Positions 37,842 to 48,300 of a DNA stretch of 64,000 nt are shown here, piece by piece (within the stretch, counting starts at the first letter, position 1; each line of letters opens with the position of its first letter). The position numbers were made by a program, and so were the translations under genes. Below the pieces are notes generated by a model. It worked only from the letters and a program-made list of their open reading frames with translations, did not search any database and had not been told where the DNA came from. This stretch comes from Bactericera cockerelli (taxonomy: Eukaryota > Arthropoda > Insecta > Hemiptera > Triozidae), in contig CM044967.1 in assembly GCA_024516035.1 (NCBI GenBank), positions 14,721,363 to 14,785,362 of the forward strand, written 5' to 3'.

Positions 37842-39764
37842 AATGAAGTATTCGAAGTATTTCGGAAAATAGAGAAGGCTCTTATGACCGGTTCTATCAA
37901 TAAATAACAAAACTGAGGTTCCGTGAAACCGCGGTTTGGTTCAATCTTGTATTCACTTTACATAGGCAGACTAGTTCTAATTTGAGGAATCCTTTTGGAA
38001 CTAGGTTTCCAATTCGAGATTCGTTCCGTAAAATTGATAGAACTGGCCATTAGGCCCATTAGTGATGCTATGCTACACTTATAATTGTGAAGAGGCTCTT
38101 ACTCCACCACTAACTCACAATCAAGAGCTCAATTATCAATACTCGCTGTTTAACTATTGCTAATCACTCGATGATCGCGGTTGCACAAATACGCATTATG
38201 CGATAAGAGAACGAATTTGCAACCCACGAAGAAGAGCTTAGTGAAATAGATGCATTTAATGCAAGTTTTTCGAACTCTCACCCAATGTAAAAATACTTAA
38301 AACCTTCACAGATTAAAATGTTTTACACTTGTAGAGCGACGATCCCAAGGAAACAAACGCTCAGACTCCTTGGAGTCGGGTGGAAAATCCTTTGAATCCC
38401 TCGGTCCAAAGGCTTCGGATTACTTAATAGTATTACTGAGTGACAAGCTGTGACAAGCGGTACAAGAAGTACGCCTGCTAGACGCGTGCGAACAAGCGAT
38501 TATGTAAGAACATTCCACGCGGCCTGACATTTGATACTATTTTGTTTTAATTTCGTGGTTTTCTTTTAATCGGTATTAGTTTCAAAAACACAGAGCATTT
38601 TGATTTTCTCTTTGTTGAGCTGCAGTTTAAAGGCGTTTGGCCTTTTTTTTGTCGAATATTTTTCTTGTTTTCTCTTTTTTTTTACTGTCCCGAAAAATGA
38701 AAACATAGTTTTCATTACTTTATTTTCTGTGAGTTAAAGATATTTCATTGACTTGAATGAGTAATAATATACTAATAATAATGTGTTTCTTTGTGTTATT
38801 ATATCACAATTTTAGTGGGTAGCGCAGAATTATAGGACTTTTCGGTATCTTAAATATGTATGAGTAGTTGAGTACTCATACTCACCTAAGCCGCTTATGA
38901 AACAGATATGAACTAATTTTTTCTCGCTCGAGTGACATTCCCATTTCATTATTTGATTTTTGAAGAAATATTTCCAGTCACCCAGCACTGTTTAAGAATA
39001 GCAAATCTCGGAAATGCCGAAACAAAAATAAATATACCTAACACACTGCAAATATTACTATTGCGAACCTAGTTTTGAGACCATCAAACAATCCAGTGTT
39101 GTTAAACCACTGCTCCAACAATATCCATTTCAGGAAGAGAATGCCGTTGGCATTAGCACCGCCCTTGGTCAAGTTTTGTTTTATTATTGTAAATAAAACT
39201 TGATCTATCATGTTTAATAATACAAGAAATAGGCATTATAGTTAGTTATTTTTCTTTAAGAATATGAGGTCGCTTTCAAATGAACGGGATAGCCCTTTGA
39301 AAGCATCATCCCGTTTTAACCCTACAATTCCGATTTTACACGCATTACAAAAAAAAAAGATTCCTTTTACAAGCAACCGTAAGCGTGGACAATGTAATAG
39401 AATCTCTTATGCTAATCAATCAACACCCGGATTATGAATATTGAATAATGGCTAATGCCCTAATCTTCCAGCTCATGTGAACTTGTCTGTTTACTCATTA
39501 CCACCAGCGAGGATTTTTTGAGAGAAGTTTATTTGTCGAGTTCATTTCATTTGTGTTTGCCCGAGTTTTCCGGTATTCATATGCTAATTAGCCAGCGCTG
39601 AGGTGTCATGTATCCAGAGACTCTCAAGTGCAAGAAAAACAATCACACGGATTCTCTGGTTTAGTTTTAGTTGTCGTGTGACAGAACAAGAGATATAAGA
39701 GTGGCTTCCGGAAAATACATTCTAAACTCTGTACTTGTTGTTGTTTTTGTTCTGGTTGCTAATA

Positions 39765-39990
39765 TAATAATAATCATAATAATAACACTCTTTAGTGGAA
39801 GGTAACCACCAGGCGAGGTAAATGCTCAAAGCATTTTCTACCACCTAACCCTCAGAGTCTTATTATTATGTGGTCACAAACTCAAATAAATGAGGAAAAA
39901 TTCATGCACTGGGTGGGATTCGAACCAACAGATCCCTACACTACCTGGATTACCAGACTAGCGCGTTAACCACATAACTACCAGCTGATC
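39765..39990 (-). mobile_element. SINE family A, minus strand, near-complete
   Basis: On the minus strand: CTGGTAGTTATGTGGTTAAC (A-box region), CTGGTAATCCAGGTAGTG, TTGGTTCGAATCCCACCC (B box), CAGTGCATGAATTTTTCCTC, TTTGTGACCACATAATAATA, AGGTGGTAGAAAATGC and a tail with CACTAAAGAGTGTTATTATT. This is the best copy in the window for defining the family. Confidence 0.9.
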
Positions 39991-40168
39991 ATTAAAATAC
40001 ATTTGGAAAATTTGTACTATGCCTTGGTACATAGTGTCTTTTCTTAACATTTTCTTCTCTGGGCTCTTATAAAACGCACTTAATGAGACCCACTAGCTTG
40101 AAACAACTGTGCGGATATATCTTATCTCGAAAAACCATTTAAAAGATAATTTTAATAGAACACATCGT

Positions 40169-40262
40169 TCTTCTTTCACTCAGTCTTTTCCCAAACCTAC
40201 TTGGGGTTGGCATTGTTCAACCTCTCCCTCATGGTTGAGGTCGGTTAGTTCTGGTACTACTC
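40169..40262. repeat. Dispersed repeat, second copy of the 7354 type
   Basis: TTCTTTCACTCAGTC, TTTTCCCAAACCTACTTGG and GGTTGGCATTG match 7354-7440. It lies just before a family F SINE, so the two may have been copied together or be one composite element. Confidence 0.55.
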
Positions 40263-40275
40263 CCAAATTTAACGG

Positions 40276-40455
40276 CTAGATGCCAACCTCGGTGGTTCAG
40301 TGGTTAAGAGCATTGGTTGCTGACCCGAAGTTTGCGGGTTCGAATCCCAGCTGGAGCGAAAATTCTGATGAGTTTTTCCGTTTCCGAAATGGCATGGATG
40401 TAAAGGTGCCCTGAAGTAATGCGAAAGCGGTTCCGGGGTACAATTACTTTTTTAA
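40276..40455 (+). mobile_element. SINE family F, plus strand
   Basis: A tRNA-like head: ACCTCGGTGGTTCAGTGG and TTAAGAGCATTGG (A box), TTTGCGGGTTCGAATCCCAG (B box). Then TTTTTCCGTTTCCGAAATGG, GCATGGATGTAAAGGTGCCC and GCGAAAGCGGTTCCGGGG. The same order is seen inverted at 44286-44477. Confidence 0.85.
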
Positions 40456-40667
40456 AAAAGAAGTCCTTACTAAAGTCAACCCTTTTTATAGAGGCCAACG
40501 ATTTGTATTATTATCTTTTGGCCTGACAAATTTGTACTTGATGATAATGTATGGTAAAAAATAAATCCTCAAAGCATAGAAATATTTTACAAAGATTTTT
40601 TTTTTTTTTTTTACCTGGACTACAGTGTTGCTCTTTTGTAACACAATCTTTTTCTTCTCATTATATT

Positions 40668-40703
40668 ACTTCCGAGAAATTTCTAATATTAGAAATCGGA
40701 AGT
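40668..40703. repeat. 36-bp interrupted palindrome, copy 2
   Basis: Arms ACTTCCGA (40668-40675) and TCGGAAGT (40696-40703) surround a centre containing TTCTAATATTAGAA. Compared with copy 1, one base in each arm has changed so that pairing is kept. Confidence 0.8.
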
Positions 40704-40789
40704 ATTGTGTTCGTTTTTCTAAAATAAAATATTTTTTTGCTCCGATTTCAATTTTTTTCATATTTCTGGACGTTTCATAACCTACTGAG

Positions 40790-41100
40790 TAAATTTGGTT
40801 TTGTGTCCGTCTGTCGGTCTGTCGATCCGTCGGTCTGTTAAAACGATTCCTTGTAACGCGCAAATCTCGGAAACTACTAGACCGATTTTAATGAAATTTT
40901 GCACATATCTAGGAGACATTCTGTAGATGGTCCCATTTTAAATTCATCGAAGTCATACCAGCGGTTCTAGGTGAAAGAGACCATGCGCCTGACCACTAAC
41001 TTTTTACTTAAACGCTTATATCTCGTGAACGGTACACCCGATTTCGATGAAATTTTGTAAGAAAATGCATATTATTGTTTTACATAGGTTATTTATTTTT
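40790..41100. repeat. Probable dispersed repeat with (CTGT/CGGT)n block
   Basis: GTCCGTCTGTCGGTCTGTCG and neighbouring bases (40806-40838) are low-complexity. What follows, with ACTACTAGACCGATTTTAAT and later CCGATTTCGATGAAATTTTG, repeats a CCGATTT-ATGAAATTTTG phrase twice about 160 bp apart. I recall similar phrases as dispersed repeats in other insect genomes, but no other copy is in this window. Confidence 0.4.
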
Positions 41101-41302
41101 ATTTTCAAAATAATTATAATTTAACTCTGATATTTAAGAAATTCCGAAATTTTGGACAAAAAAGTAAAAAAATAAGGACTACGACTTGCCGATACAGAAT
41201 TTTTTTTGGAATCTAGAATGTAGAAAAAATGATATTCTACCATATAAAACAAATTTGAAGAAAATCGGTTGAGCCGGTTTGGGGATACAAGTAATTTTCT
41301 AT

Positions 41303-41505
41303 ATAATAATAATAATAATAATAATATCGCCTTATTTATACTGCCCAAATAGGACATTTAAAGTCCCATTATTCCAGCAGTAAGCTCAAGACACAATAAT
41401 AAGTGGTAAAAATCCCAAATGGGAGGATAACTTGTCATGCCCCGGCTGGGTTTCGAACCCACGACTTCTGGAATCTCTGGATTCACAGAATGCCGCCTTC
41501 TATAA
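41303..41505 (-). mobile_element. SINE family E, minus strand
   Basis: On the minus strand: CGTGGGTTCGAAACCCAGC (B box), GGCATGACAAGTTATCCTCC, CATTTGGGATTTTTACC, CTTACTGCTGGAATAATGGG and a 3' end GGCGATATTATTATTATTAT. The A-box side is less clear. It matches 46466-46655. Confidence 0.8.
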
Positions 41506-43004
41506 AATCTCAAAATTGGCACATGTTTACAATGTGAAGCAATCACGAGGAAGTTTTGTGTCCATAATTGGCAGTGTTTTTTTTATGGACTTGATTTTTT
41601 AGTACTTTATTATTACCAAGCGTACCTAATTTTTTACTATTGTAACTCGTTTAATTAGCAGATAAATTTTATTTACTTTTTTTCAACATCCTGGAGGCTT
41701 TTGATCCATTAAATTTTCTTTTTTATGTACCTATTCATCAGACATTTGCGCAGAAACTTTACTACATAGAAAGAATTTTTTACAGGTCTTGAATTTTTTT
41801 CCTGTTCAAGGAGAAAACAGTGAGTTTTTTTTTAAATCTTAAGATTTTTTTAATAATTCCGATAAGTAATTTTAATAAAATTACCCATGAAGCTTATTTA
41901 TTTACTTTAAAAATTAGGTTAGGATAACGGATTATTTCACTCATTATGATTTTCAGTCAAGACATCCCACCGACATTTTGGTCCAATGAAGATTAAAATA
42001 ATCTTTAGATATACGGTAGTCATTTTGATATCGGAAAACGAAATGGAAAAGGTTAGGCCCAGAATATTTTTTTCAACTCTCGAGTCTCGAGTTGGTACTA
42101 TGTCTGGACGCATATTGGCTCCTTACAATTTCGAGGAGCGATAAAAACTTACCCAACCCTAACTTTAAGCACCATTTCAGCTCAGTTCTTGTCGAAATTT
42201 CCTGTCCTGTGCCTCAAAATAGGAAACCTTTTATAATAAAAGAGCTTTACTTTACAACGAGTTCCTCGTTTTCCCCGATTAACGAGCCCCCTTTGTGTTT
42301 TGTTTGCGAGAGCTGTAAAATCGACGATTAAAATTTCGTTATCAGTGAGATATCTATAAACATTAAATTTAACATTTAGATTACGCACACATTTCCTGGT
42401 GTCTCCTTTTTGTTCTCTGTTGAATCAATATTTAGCTTTTTTGAGTCCCTGTTTCAATCATAAGAATAATCATGGCTGTTTTTAATCACAGCAGACGAGT
42501 TCAAGCATTGCTGGGGATCTAACGAAACATAATTATAAGATTTTATCTTATTTTTTTTTTCTTCTTTTTTATACAAATGACAGCAATAATATCAATTAAA
42601 TCGAAGACTTCACCGAGGCAACTAGATGGAGAAAAAGTTCCCTCAATACTTGCACTGTTCCCTCTCTGGATTGCGAGGGAAAGTCGCTGGTATAGGTACA
42701 TCTTGGCCATTCTATCCCCTGTAACATGTTGTAACTTACTTATAAGTTATAAGTATAATATAATGCTTACAAGTATATTAGTACCTAAGAATCACAAAAC
42801 TATTAGATTACTGCTTATGCTACGAGTATTAATGTATTTTATAATGAAGCTATCACAGTATTCACAGTATTGATTTCCACTTTGAATCTCGCTTGTTTCA
42901 CTTGTGAACTTGAAACTTGAGTGTTATTACTCCAGGAAGACCCACTCTGCTTTGCACCAGTAGCATTACATTTTATGACAATACTAACTATACCGGCTTT
43001 TCCA

Positions 43005-43040
43005 TTAGTATAATAATATCGCCTTATTTATTTACCTGGT
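43005..43040 (-). repeat. SINE E 3' fragment
   Basis: Only ATAATAATATCGCCTTATTT and a few flanking bases are shared with the tail of family E. Confidence 0.4.
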
Positions 43041-43599
43041 GAACCGGGCACCTTGTTTGTGATAATAGAGTTTTGGGATTTAAATTTACCTACTTAGAAT
43101 CTACATTCTTATCCAGCAGCTTAAATTCGATTAGAGACAATTATTTGAAATATGCATTCAAACACAGGGCAATCGAAGTTATTCTCTCACATAAGCTGCT
43201 TAGGCATGAGCTTTCAAACAGAATGAGAATATATGTAATTCAGATATTTACAATATCTGGTTAAAATAAAAAAAAATTGAAGGCATTGTCAAAATAATGT
43301 TAGAATAATACATCAGAAAAAGAGACTATTATAATGAGAAAATACCTTGGAAGTCATCACGAATAGACATTAATAAAGAATTCAGTATCTTTGAGTACAC
43401 CAATGGACGCACCTAGTTAAATATTTATTTATTTACAATTTTAGACATAAAGATACAGTGAACATAGTCAATCGTCATGATCATAAACAGGGTAAAGTAA
43501 AAGTAATACAATTGGTTAAGCAAAAATAAAAATAAGAAAAAATAAACAGTAGATATAGATATACATAATTAAATTGCTATCCCATAAAATATAGAAGAC

Positions 43600-43680
43600 C
43601 TGTTTGACTGCTGGAGTAAAGGGACTTTGTAGTCTTACCTCGGCACTATATAAACAAGGTAGTAGAAAATTCTATTCTAT
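43600..43680 (-). repeat. Family H dispersed repeat, inverted copy
   Basis: The reverse complement contains TTGTTTATATAGTGCCGAGG, then GACTACAAAGTCCCTTTACT, in the same order as the other copies. It is next to an ATTCTATTCTATTCTAT run. Confidence 0.5.
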
Positions 43681-44004
43681 TCTATAATTGTTAACATAGG
43701 TCCTATTGAAATTCTTCCATTGGTGTACTGAAAGCTCCATGAGTAAAACCCTGTATTGTATTTGCATAACTAGAGAGCTTTGCACTCGCACTTCACACTG
43801 GAAATTTCTGAAACAATTATTTAATTATTTTAAAAGGGTCTGGAGCCCGATTGCTTACAACGATTTTGACTTTGAACAAATAGGATACATTTTCCAAGAT
43901 TTTAATAGTCGCGCTTTAATTTTAATGAAGACATTGAACACATTGATATAAGCTTTTACGATGAGGTAATTAACAAGATTGAGAAAAGTAGATAATATAC
44001 TACA

Positions 44005-44126
44005 CTCAGACACAAGTTGATAATTTTCTGAGTTCAAGTTTCTGTAGATGGATTGTATTATTTCGCTCAGATACAAGTTGATAATTTTCTGAGTTCAAGT
44101 TTCTGTGGATGGATTGTATTATTCCA
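44005..44126. repeat. Direct duplication, unit 61 bp, two copies
   Basis: The units begin CTCAGACACAAGTTGATAAT at 44005 and CTCAGATACAAGTTGATAAT at 44066. They agree at nearly all positions, with ATGGATTGTATTATT near the end of each. Confidence 0.9.
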
Positions 44127-44285
44127 AAGCCAAATCCGTTGTTCACTAAAACATTGATGAAGATTAACGAGAGATTTTTCAAGTCTCAATATCGATCAAA
44201 TTTGATACAATTCCTGTTCTCGAAATGTAATCTAAACATGGGAACTTACTTTTTTTCTTTTGAGAATTTTAAAATGTAAATTTTA

Positions 44286-44477
44286 AATATGTCCCGGAAA
44301 CACTTTCGCGTTACTCCAGGGCACTTTACCTTTACACCCATGCCATTCCGAAAACGAATAAACTCGGTCACAATTTTTCGCTAAGGCCGGGATTCGAACA
44401 CGCAACCTCCGATTCAGTAACCGTAACGTGTAACGTGGTTAAGAAACCAGTGAGCCACGAAAGTCGGCTGAACACTT
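44286..44477 (-). mobile_element. SINE family F, minus strand
   Basis: The reverse complement has CTTTCGTGGCTCACTGGTTT, a head with a small insertion, GTTGCGTGTTCGAATCCCGG (B box), TTTATTCGTTTTCGGAATGG, CATGGGTGTAAAGG and AACGCGAAAGTGTTTCCGGG. A partial match to tRNA structure is still visible. Confidence 0.8.
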
Positions 44478-44586
44478 TGTCTTGTTTTCACCAAAATTAC
44501 ATTACTTTCGTTGGATGTTTGCCTCATGAAGTCTATCTCTCCACGTCTTTCTATACACCACCTTCTTTTACGTCCAGTTTTTCTTT

Positions 44587-44728
44587 AGTGAAAGGTAACC
44601 AATAGGTGAGGTTAATTCTCAAAACATTTTCTACCACCTAACTCTCAGAGTATTATTATTATGTGGTCAAAAACTCAAATTAAACAGGAGAAATCCAAGC
44701 ATTGTGTACGATCCCATCTACAAATAAC
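44587..44728 (-). mobile_element. SINE family A fragment, minus strand
   Basis: Tail and body are present (GGTAACCAATAGGTGAGG, ATTTTCTACCACCTAAC, TTATTATTATGTGGTC), but the sequence diverges within the B-box region (TGTACGATCCCATC), so the head is lost or decayed. Confidence 0.7.
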
Positions 44729-45127
44729 GTATCCATGCGCTAGATTTGAATTTGAATGGGTTTACTTTATTTTACATAATTGGTACATACATGATACAAT
44801 TGATACATCACCTAAGCTAAAAAGTAACTTCTGCGGTTTAAATTACATTACAAGTCTAGCACAGTAACCATGCTCTAGAACCATAATAGAGATAGAAATC
44901 TCTATTGTTTTACTTCTATAATTTTCATATATTTCATCTCAAAATATTTAAAACATTTTGTGATGAAACATAACATTTTGAACAAAACATTTTTTTAATT
45001 TAATTGTTAAACAAAAAGAATGTGTTTTTCTAATATACATCAATCAATAAATAAACAAATAAATACTCTACTATAATACTTTCTATCAGACTATAATAAG
45101 ATTTTGAAGTCCCACCAGCGAAGGCAA

Positions 45128-45398
45128 TCAGTCTGTCTTCTCAGTCTTTTTCTTTTTACTTAACAGGTACGAGATCAGGAACTTCGCCATCCAAATGAGC
45201 AGGATCAGTGCTGATGCAACCGCTACAGCGACATCTATGAGAAAGTACTGGTACCATGCAAGCTGCACTGATCTTGGCTGGAGATGCCTGGCGCCGCTGT
45301 GTCTGATGACATACTCAATCCAGTAGGTGGCGACATCTAGCGGAGGTTGCGGACGATCCCGGAATCGCCTTTGAAGTTCCTCGGCATTGCGTTTGTAC
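45128..45398 (-). CDS. UGT coding exon 4 (membrane anchor)
   Basis: Encodes the last base of codon 430 to Asp519, with stop TGA at 45130-45128. Acceptor ATTTCAG at 45400-45399. It starts with YKRNAEELQRRFRDRPQPPL, then ATYWIEYVIRHSGARHL, a conserved C-terminal stretch of insect UGTs, then a membrane helix from about Tyr481 to Ile505 and a tail of four Lys followed by TEKTD. This tail would face the cytosol and anchor the enzyme in the ER. It was not in the supplied ORF list as a long ORF; it was found by following the splice phase. Intron 3 (45911-45399) contains a family D SINE. Confidence 0.93.
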
Positions 45399-48300
45399 CT
45401 GAAATAATATTGTGAGATGTTTTATACAAAGGTTTCATAGAAAAATGAGTCTCTGCCGGTATTTCTGCTATACCCAGTTAAATGGTTGTCAAGGAGTATA
45501 ACCTCTACCGGTCCATCTCAGCGAAATCAGGTGCTTCTATCATAAAATGCACGATAGTTTAGCTAATCCGCCGCACTATACATGGCCAAGACAGTATGTA
45601 ATTGTTAAACATTTAAGGTGAAAAAAGTAGTAATTATTTTTCTTCATTAATATTAATTAAACCGTGACTCAAAAATTCACTTACTCAGTTTTCTACTCAC
45701 TAATGCTAAAGCTTATGATGTACATTGTACAATATACATAGAAACCGACCTCAGTAGCTTGATCGATAAGGCGGCGGGCTTTTATGCTGGAGGTCGGTAG
45801 TTCAAGTCCCGGTTTCAGCGTAGATTTAGTTAAGCGAGTTTGAACAGTTGTGATATCACGAAAGTGATGAACACAAATATGATAACTTTTACTAATGAAA
45901 GCTTCACTTACTCAGCATTCAGAAGAGTTTTCACGCCTTCAAGTATTGTATACTCGCTGATCTCACGGTAAGGAAGAAGTTTGCCAGCTTTCAAAGATTC
46001 GAGACCCTTGATGTTCGTCCACTGGTCTCCAAAAAATGGAATCCCCAAGACGGGAACACCTTCATAGATTGCTTCTGTGATACCTAACAGGCCTCCGTGT
46101 CCAATGAACACCTTCATATTAGGATGAGCTGAGAGAGAGGTTGAAAAAAAATTAACATAAATATCTAAAAACAAAATGTAACTAAGAAATAAGAATGAAT
46201 AGCATGTGTGACTAGTTTTAAGAATTTTATTTCATATTAGTGAAAATAATTTATTCAGTTTTAAAATTTTCCTTATGAATAGAGGTCAGAAATTTTCTAG
46301 CCTGTTGAATTAGCAGCCACACGCGTTTTCTTCTGAGGCTGTTGGATTTCCTTCGAGTTTTGTTACACTCAAGGCTAGTCACAGTTTTCCTGGAGTTTTG
46401 TTACACTCAAGGCTAGTCGCAGTTTTCCTGGAATACACCAAGGTTCCCTAATACCCAATTCATGGACCTATAGCTCAGTGGTCAAGAGCACGTGCGTCGA
46501 TCTGGCAATCGTGGGTTCGAACCCAGTCGTGACATGACAAGTTATTCTCCCATTTGGGAATTGACAGTATAATAATACGTCTTGGACTTACTGCTGGGAT
46601 ATTAGGACCTATTAGTCCAAATGGGGCGGTTTATAATATAATAAGATATTATTATTCATTGTTATTCAACTAAAATCATGGCTGAGCCCCTGTTTCTATG
46701 CACAAAATCAATTCAGCAATGCACATTGGATGAAATTGATATGTACCGACCTTTTTTAGACTTACCAAAGATATCTCTCTGTGGCATCCAAGAAAGTGCT
46801 TTAATATTGCTGTGTTGCTTGAAAATAGGGTTGTCTGCATCCTCGAATTTCCAAAGAACTCTTTGGGGCAACTTTGAGAAAGCTCTAAGGAAAGAATCTC
46901 GCAATTCGGGAGAGAGAGACGAAGTTTTCAGCAAAGAACCCATGCTGAAATAGATGACACCGTGTTCGGACTCATTCATGAACTTCTCAAGGTCCTGTAA
47001 TCAGTAAAACACAAGTTTGGAATATTATTTTTAAACATAAATTTAAACACAAACACTGGTAGTCAAGTGGTTAATCCAGGTAGCGTAAGGATTGACTGGT
47101 TGGAGTTCCTCAAGAGAAGCACCAATTATCGCACCGACCTCTCTTTAGATCTATTGTGACGTAAGGATCCGTTGGTTCGAATCTCACCCAGTGCATGAAT
47201 TTAACTGAATTTATTTGAGTTTGTGACCACATAATAATAAGACTCTATAGGAAGGTGGTCGAAAATTCTTTGAGCATCAACCTCGCCTGGTGGTTACCTT
47301 CCACTAGAGAGTGTTATTATTATTATCTACTTCGGTTAACCCTGTGTGTGTTTAAATTAAAACAGGAAACAAGTAATTGACTTCATTATTATTATTCATT
47401 TATCGATTGGACACTAACTTGATAATTTCACGATACCCAAACGATTTGTTGAGGAACAACGAAGGAAAACTGGATAATATTTTTGAGCACATTAATAACA
47501 CGTATACTGGAGCATTAGTGAATGTTACGACGGGCATATGATTACAATATAATCATCTGCGCCTGAACTGTTAAGTCATTATGGTTTATCTATGTAGGTA
47601 TATGTTTGTAATTTTATAGGTAATTTTTGACCTAGGTTAGTATATAAATACCTAACTATAATGTACTTAAATCATGTACCTAAATACCTAACTATGTATA
47701 ATGAACCTGGTGCATTTTGCAGTTTACGGTGTGGTATCAATTTTACACTATTGAAAATAGCTGTTTAATGATCTGCTGACATGCGGTGGCCGTATTATGC
47801 ATAAGAAATTAGAGGCTCCTAAGAGGTTTTGCCTGTCATATTGCAAGGAGCACTCACGTTTTGGTTCGATTTTGTGAATTATAGAAACACGATCTACTGA
47901 GAATATAATATTGAATCGATATTATACGTACTTACTATATTTTAAGTGGAGCTTCCACGAAATTAGCATTACTGGGAATAAAATCCAAATTAAATTTAGT
48001 AAAGCAAAGACGTTTTCTATCACTTTATCCCTGTATAGTTTGTATGTATACAAAATTTCGTTGCTATATTAGCGGTGGAGAAAACGCCTTATAACTAACT
48101 AACTTAAGGTAGTGTTCAAAAACCTCAGCTGAAGACAAGATGTTTTGAAACCCTTAGAGGCAGGATTTTAGAAAATGTTCATTATAATGAATATGCACTG
48201 GTGGTCGAGTGGTTTAAACAAATATCTATTTATGGATAGGTAAAGTTTTATTAACAGTAGTACACATCTTCCATAGTAGAACAAACTGGAAGTGTGCCCA

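Noticed and set aside
40276..40355. Possible tRNA gene
   Set aside because: Same body follows in the inverted copy at 44286, so it is a SINE head.
46470..46545. Possible tRNA gene (CTATAGCTCAGTGGTCAAGA with a GGTTCGAACCCAG B box)
   Set aside because: A SINE E body and tail follow, and a second copy exists at 41303. The stem pairing is incomplete.
46678..46953. Plus-strand ORF of 91 codons
   Set aside because: It is the antisense shadow of UGT exon 2.
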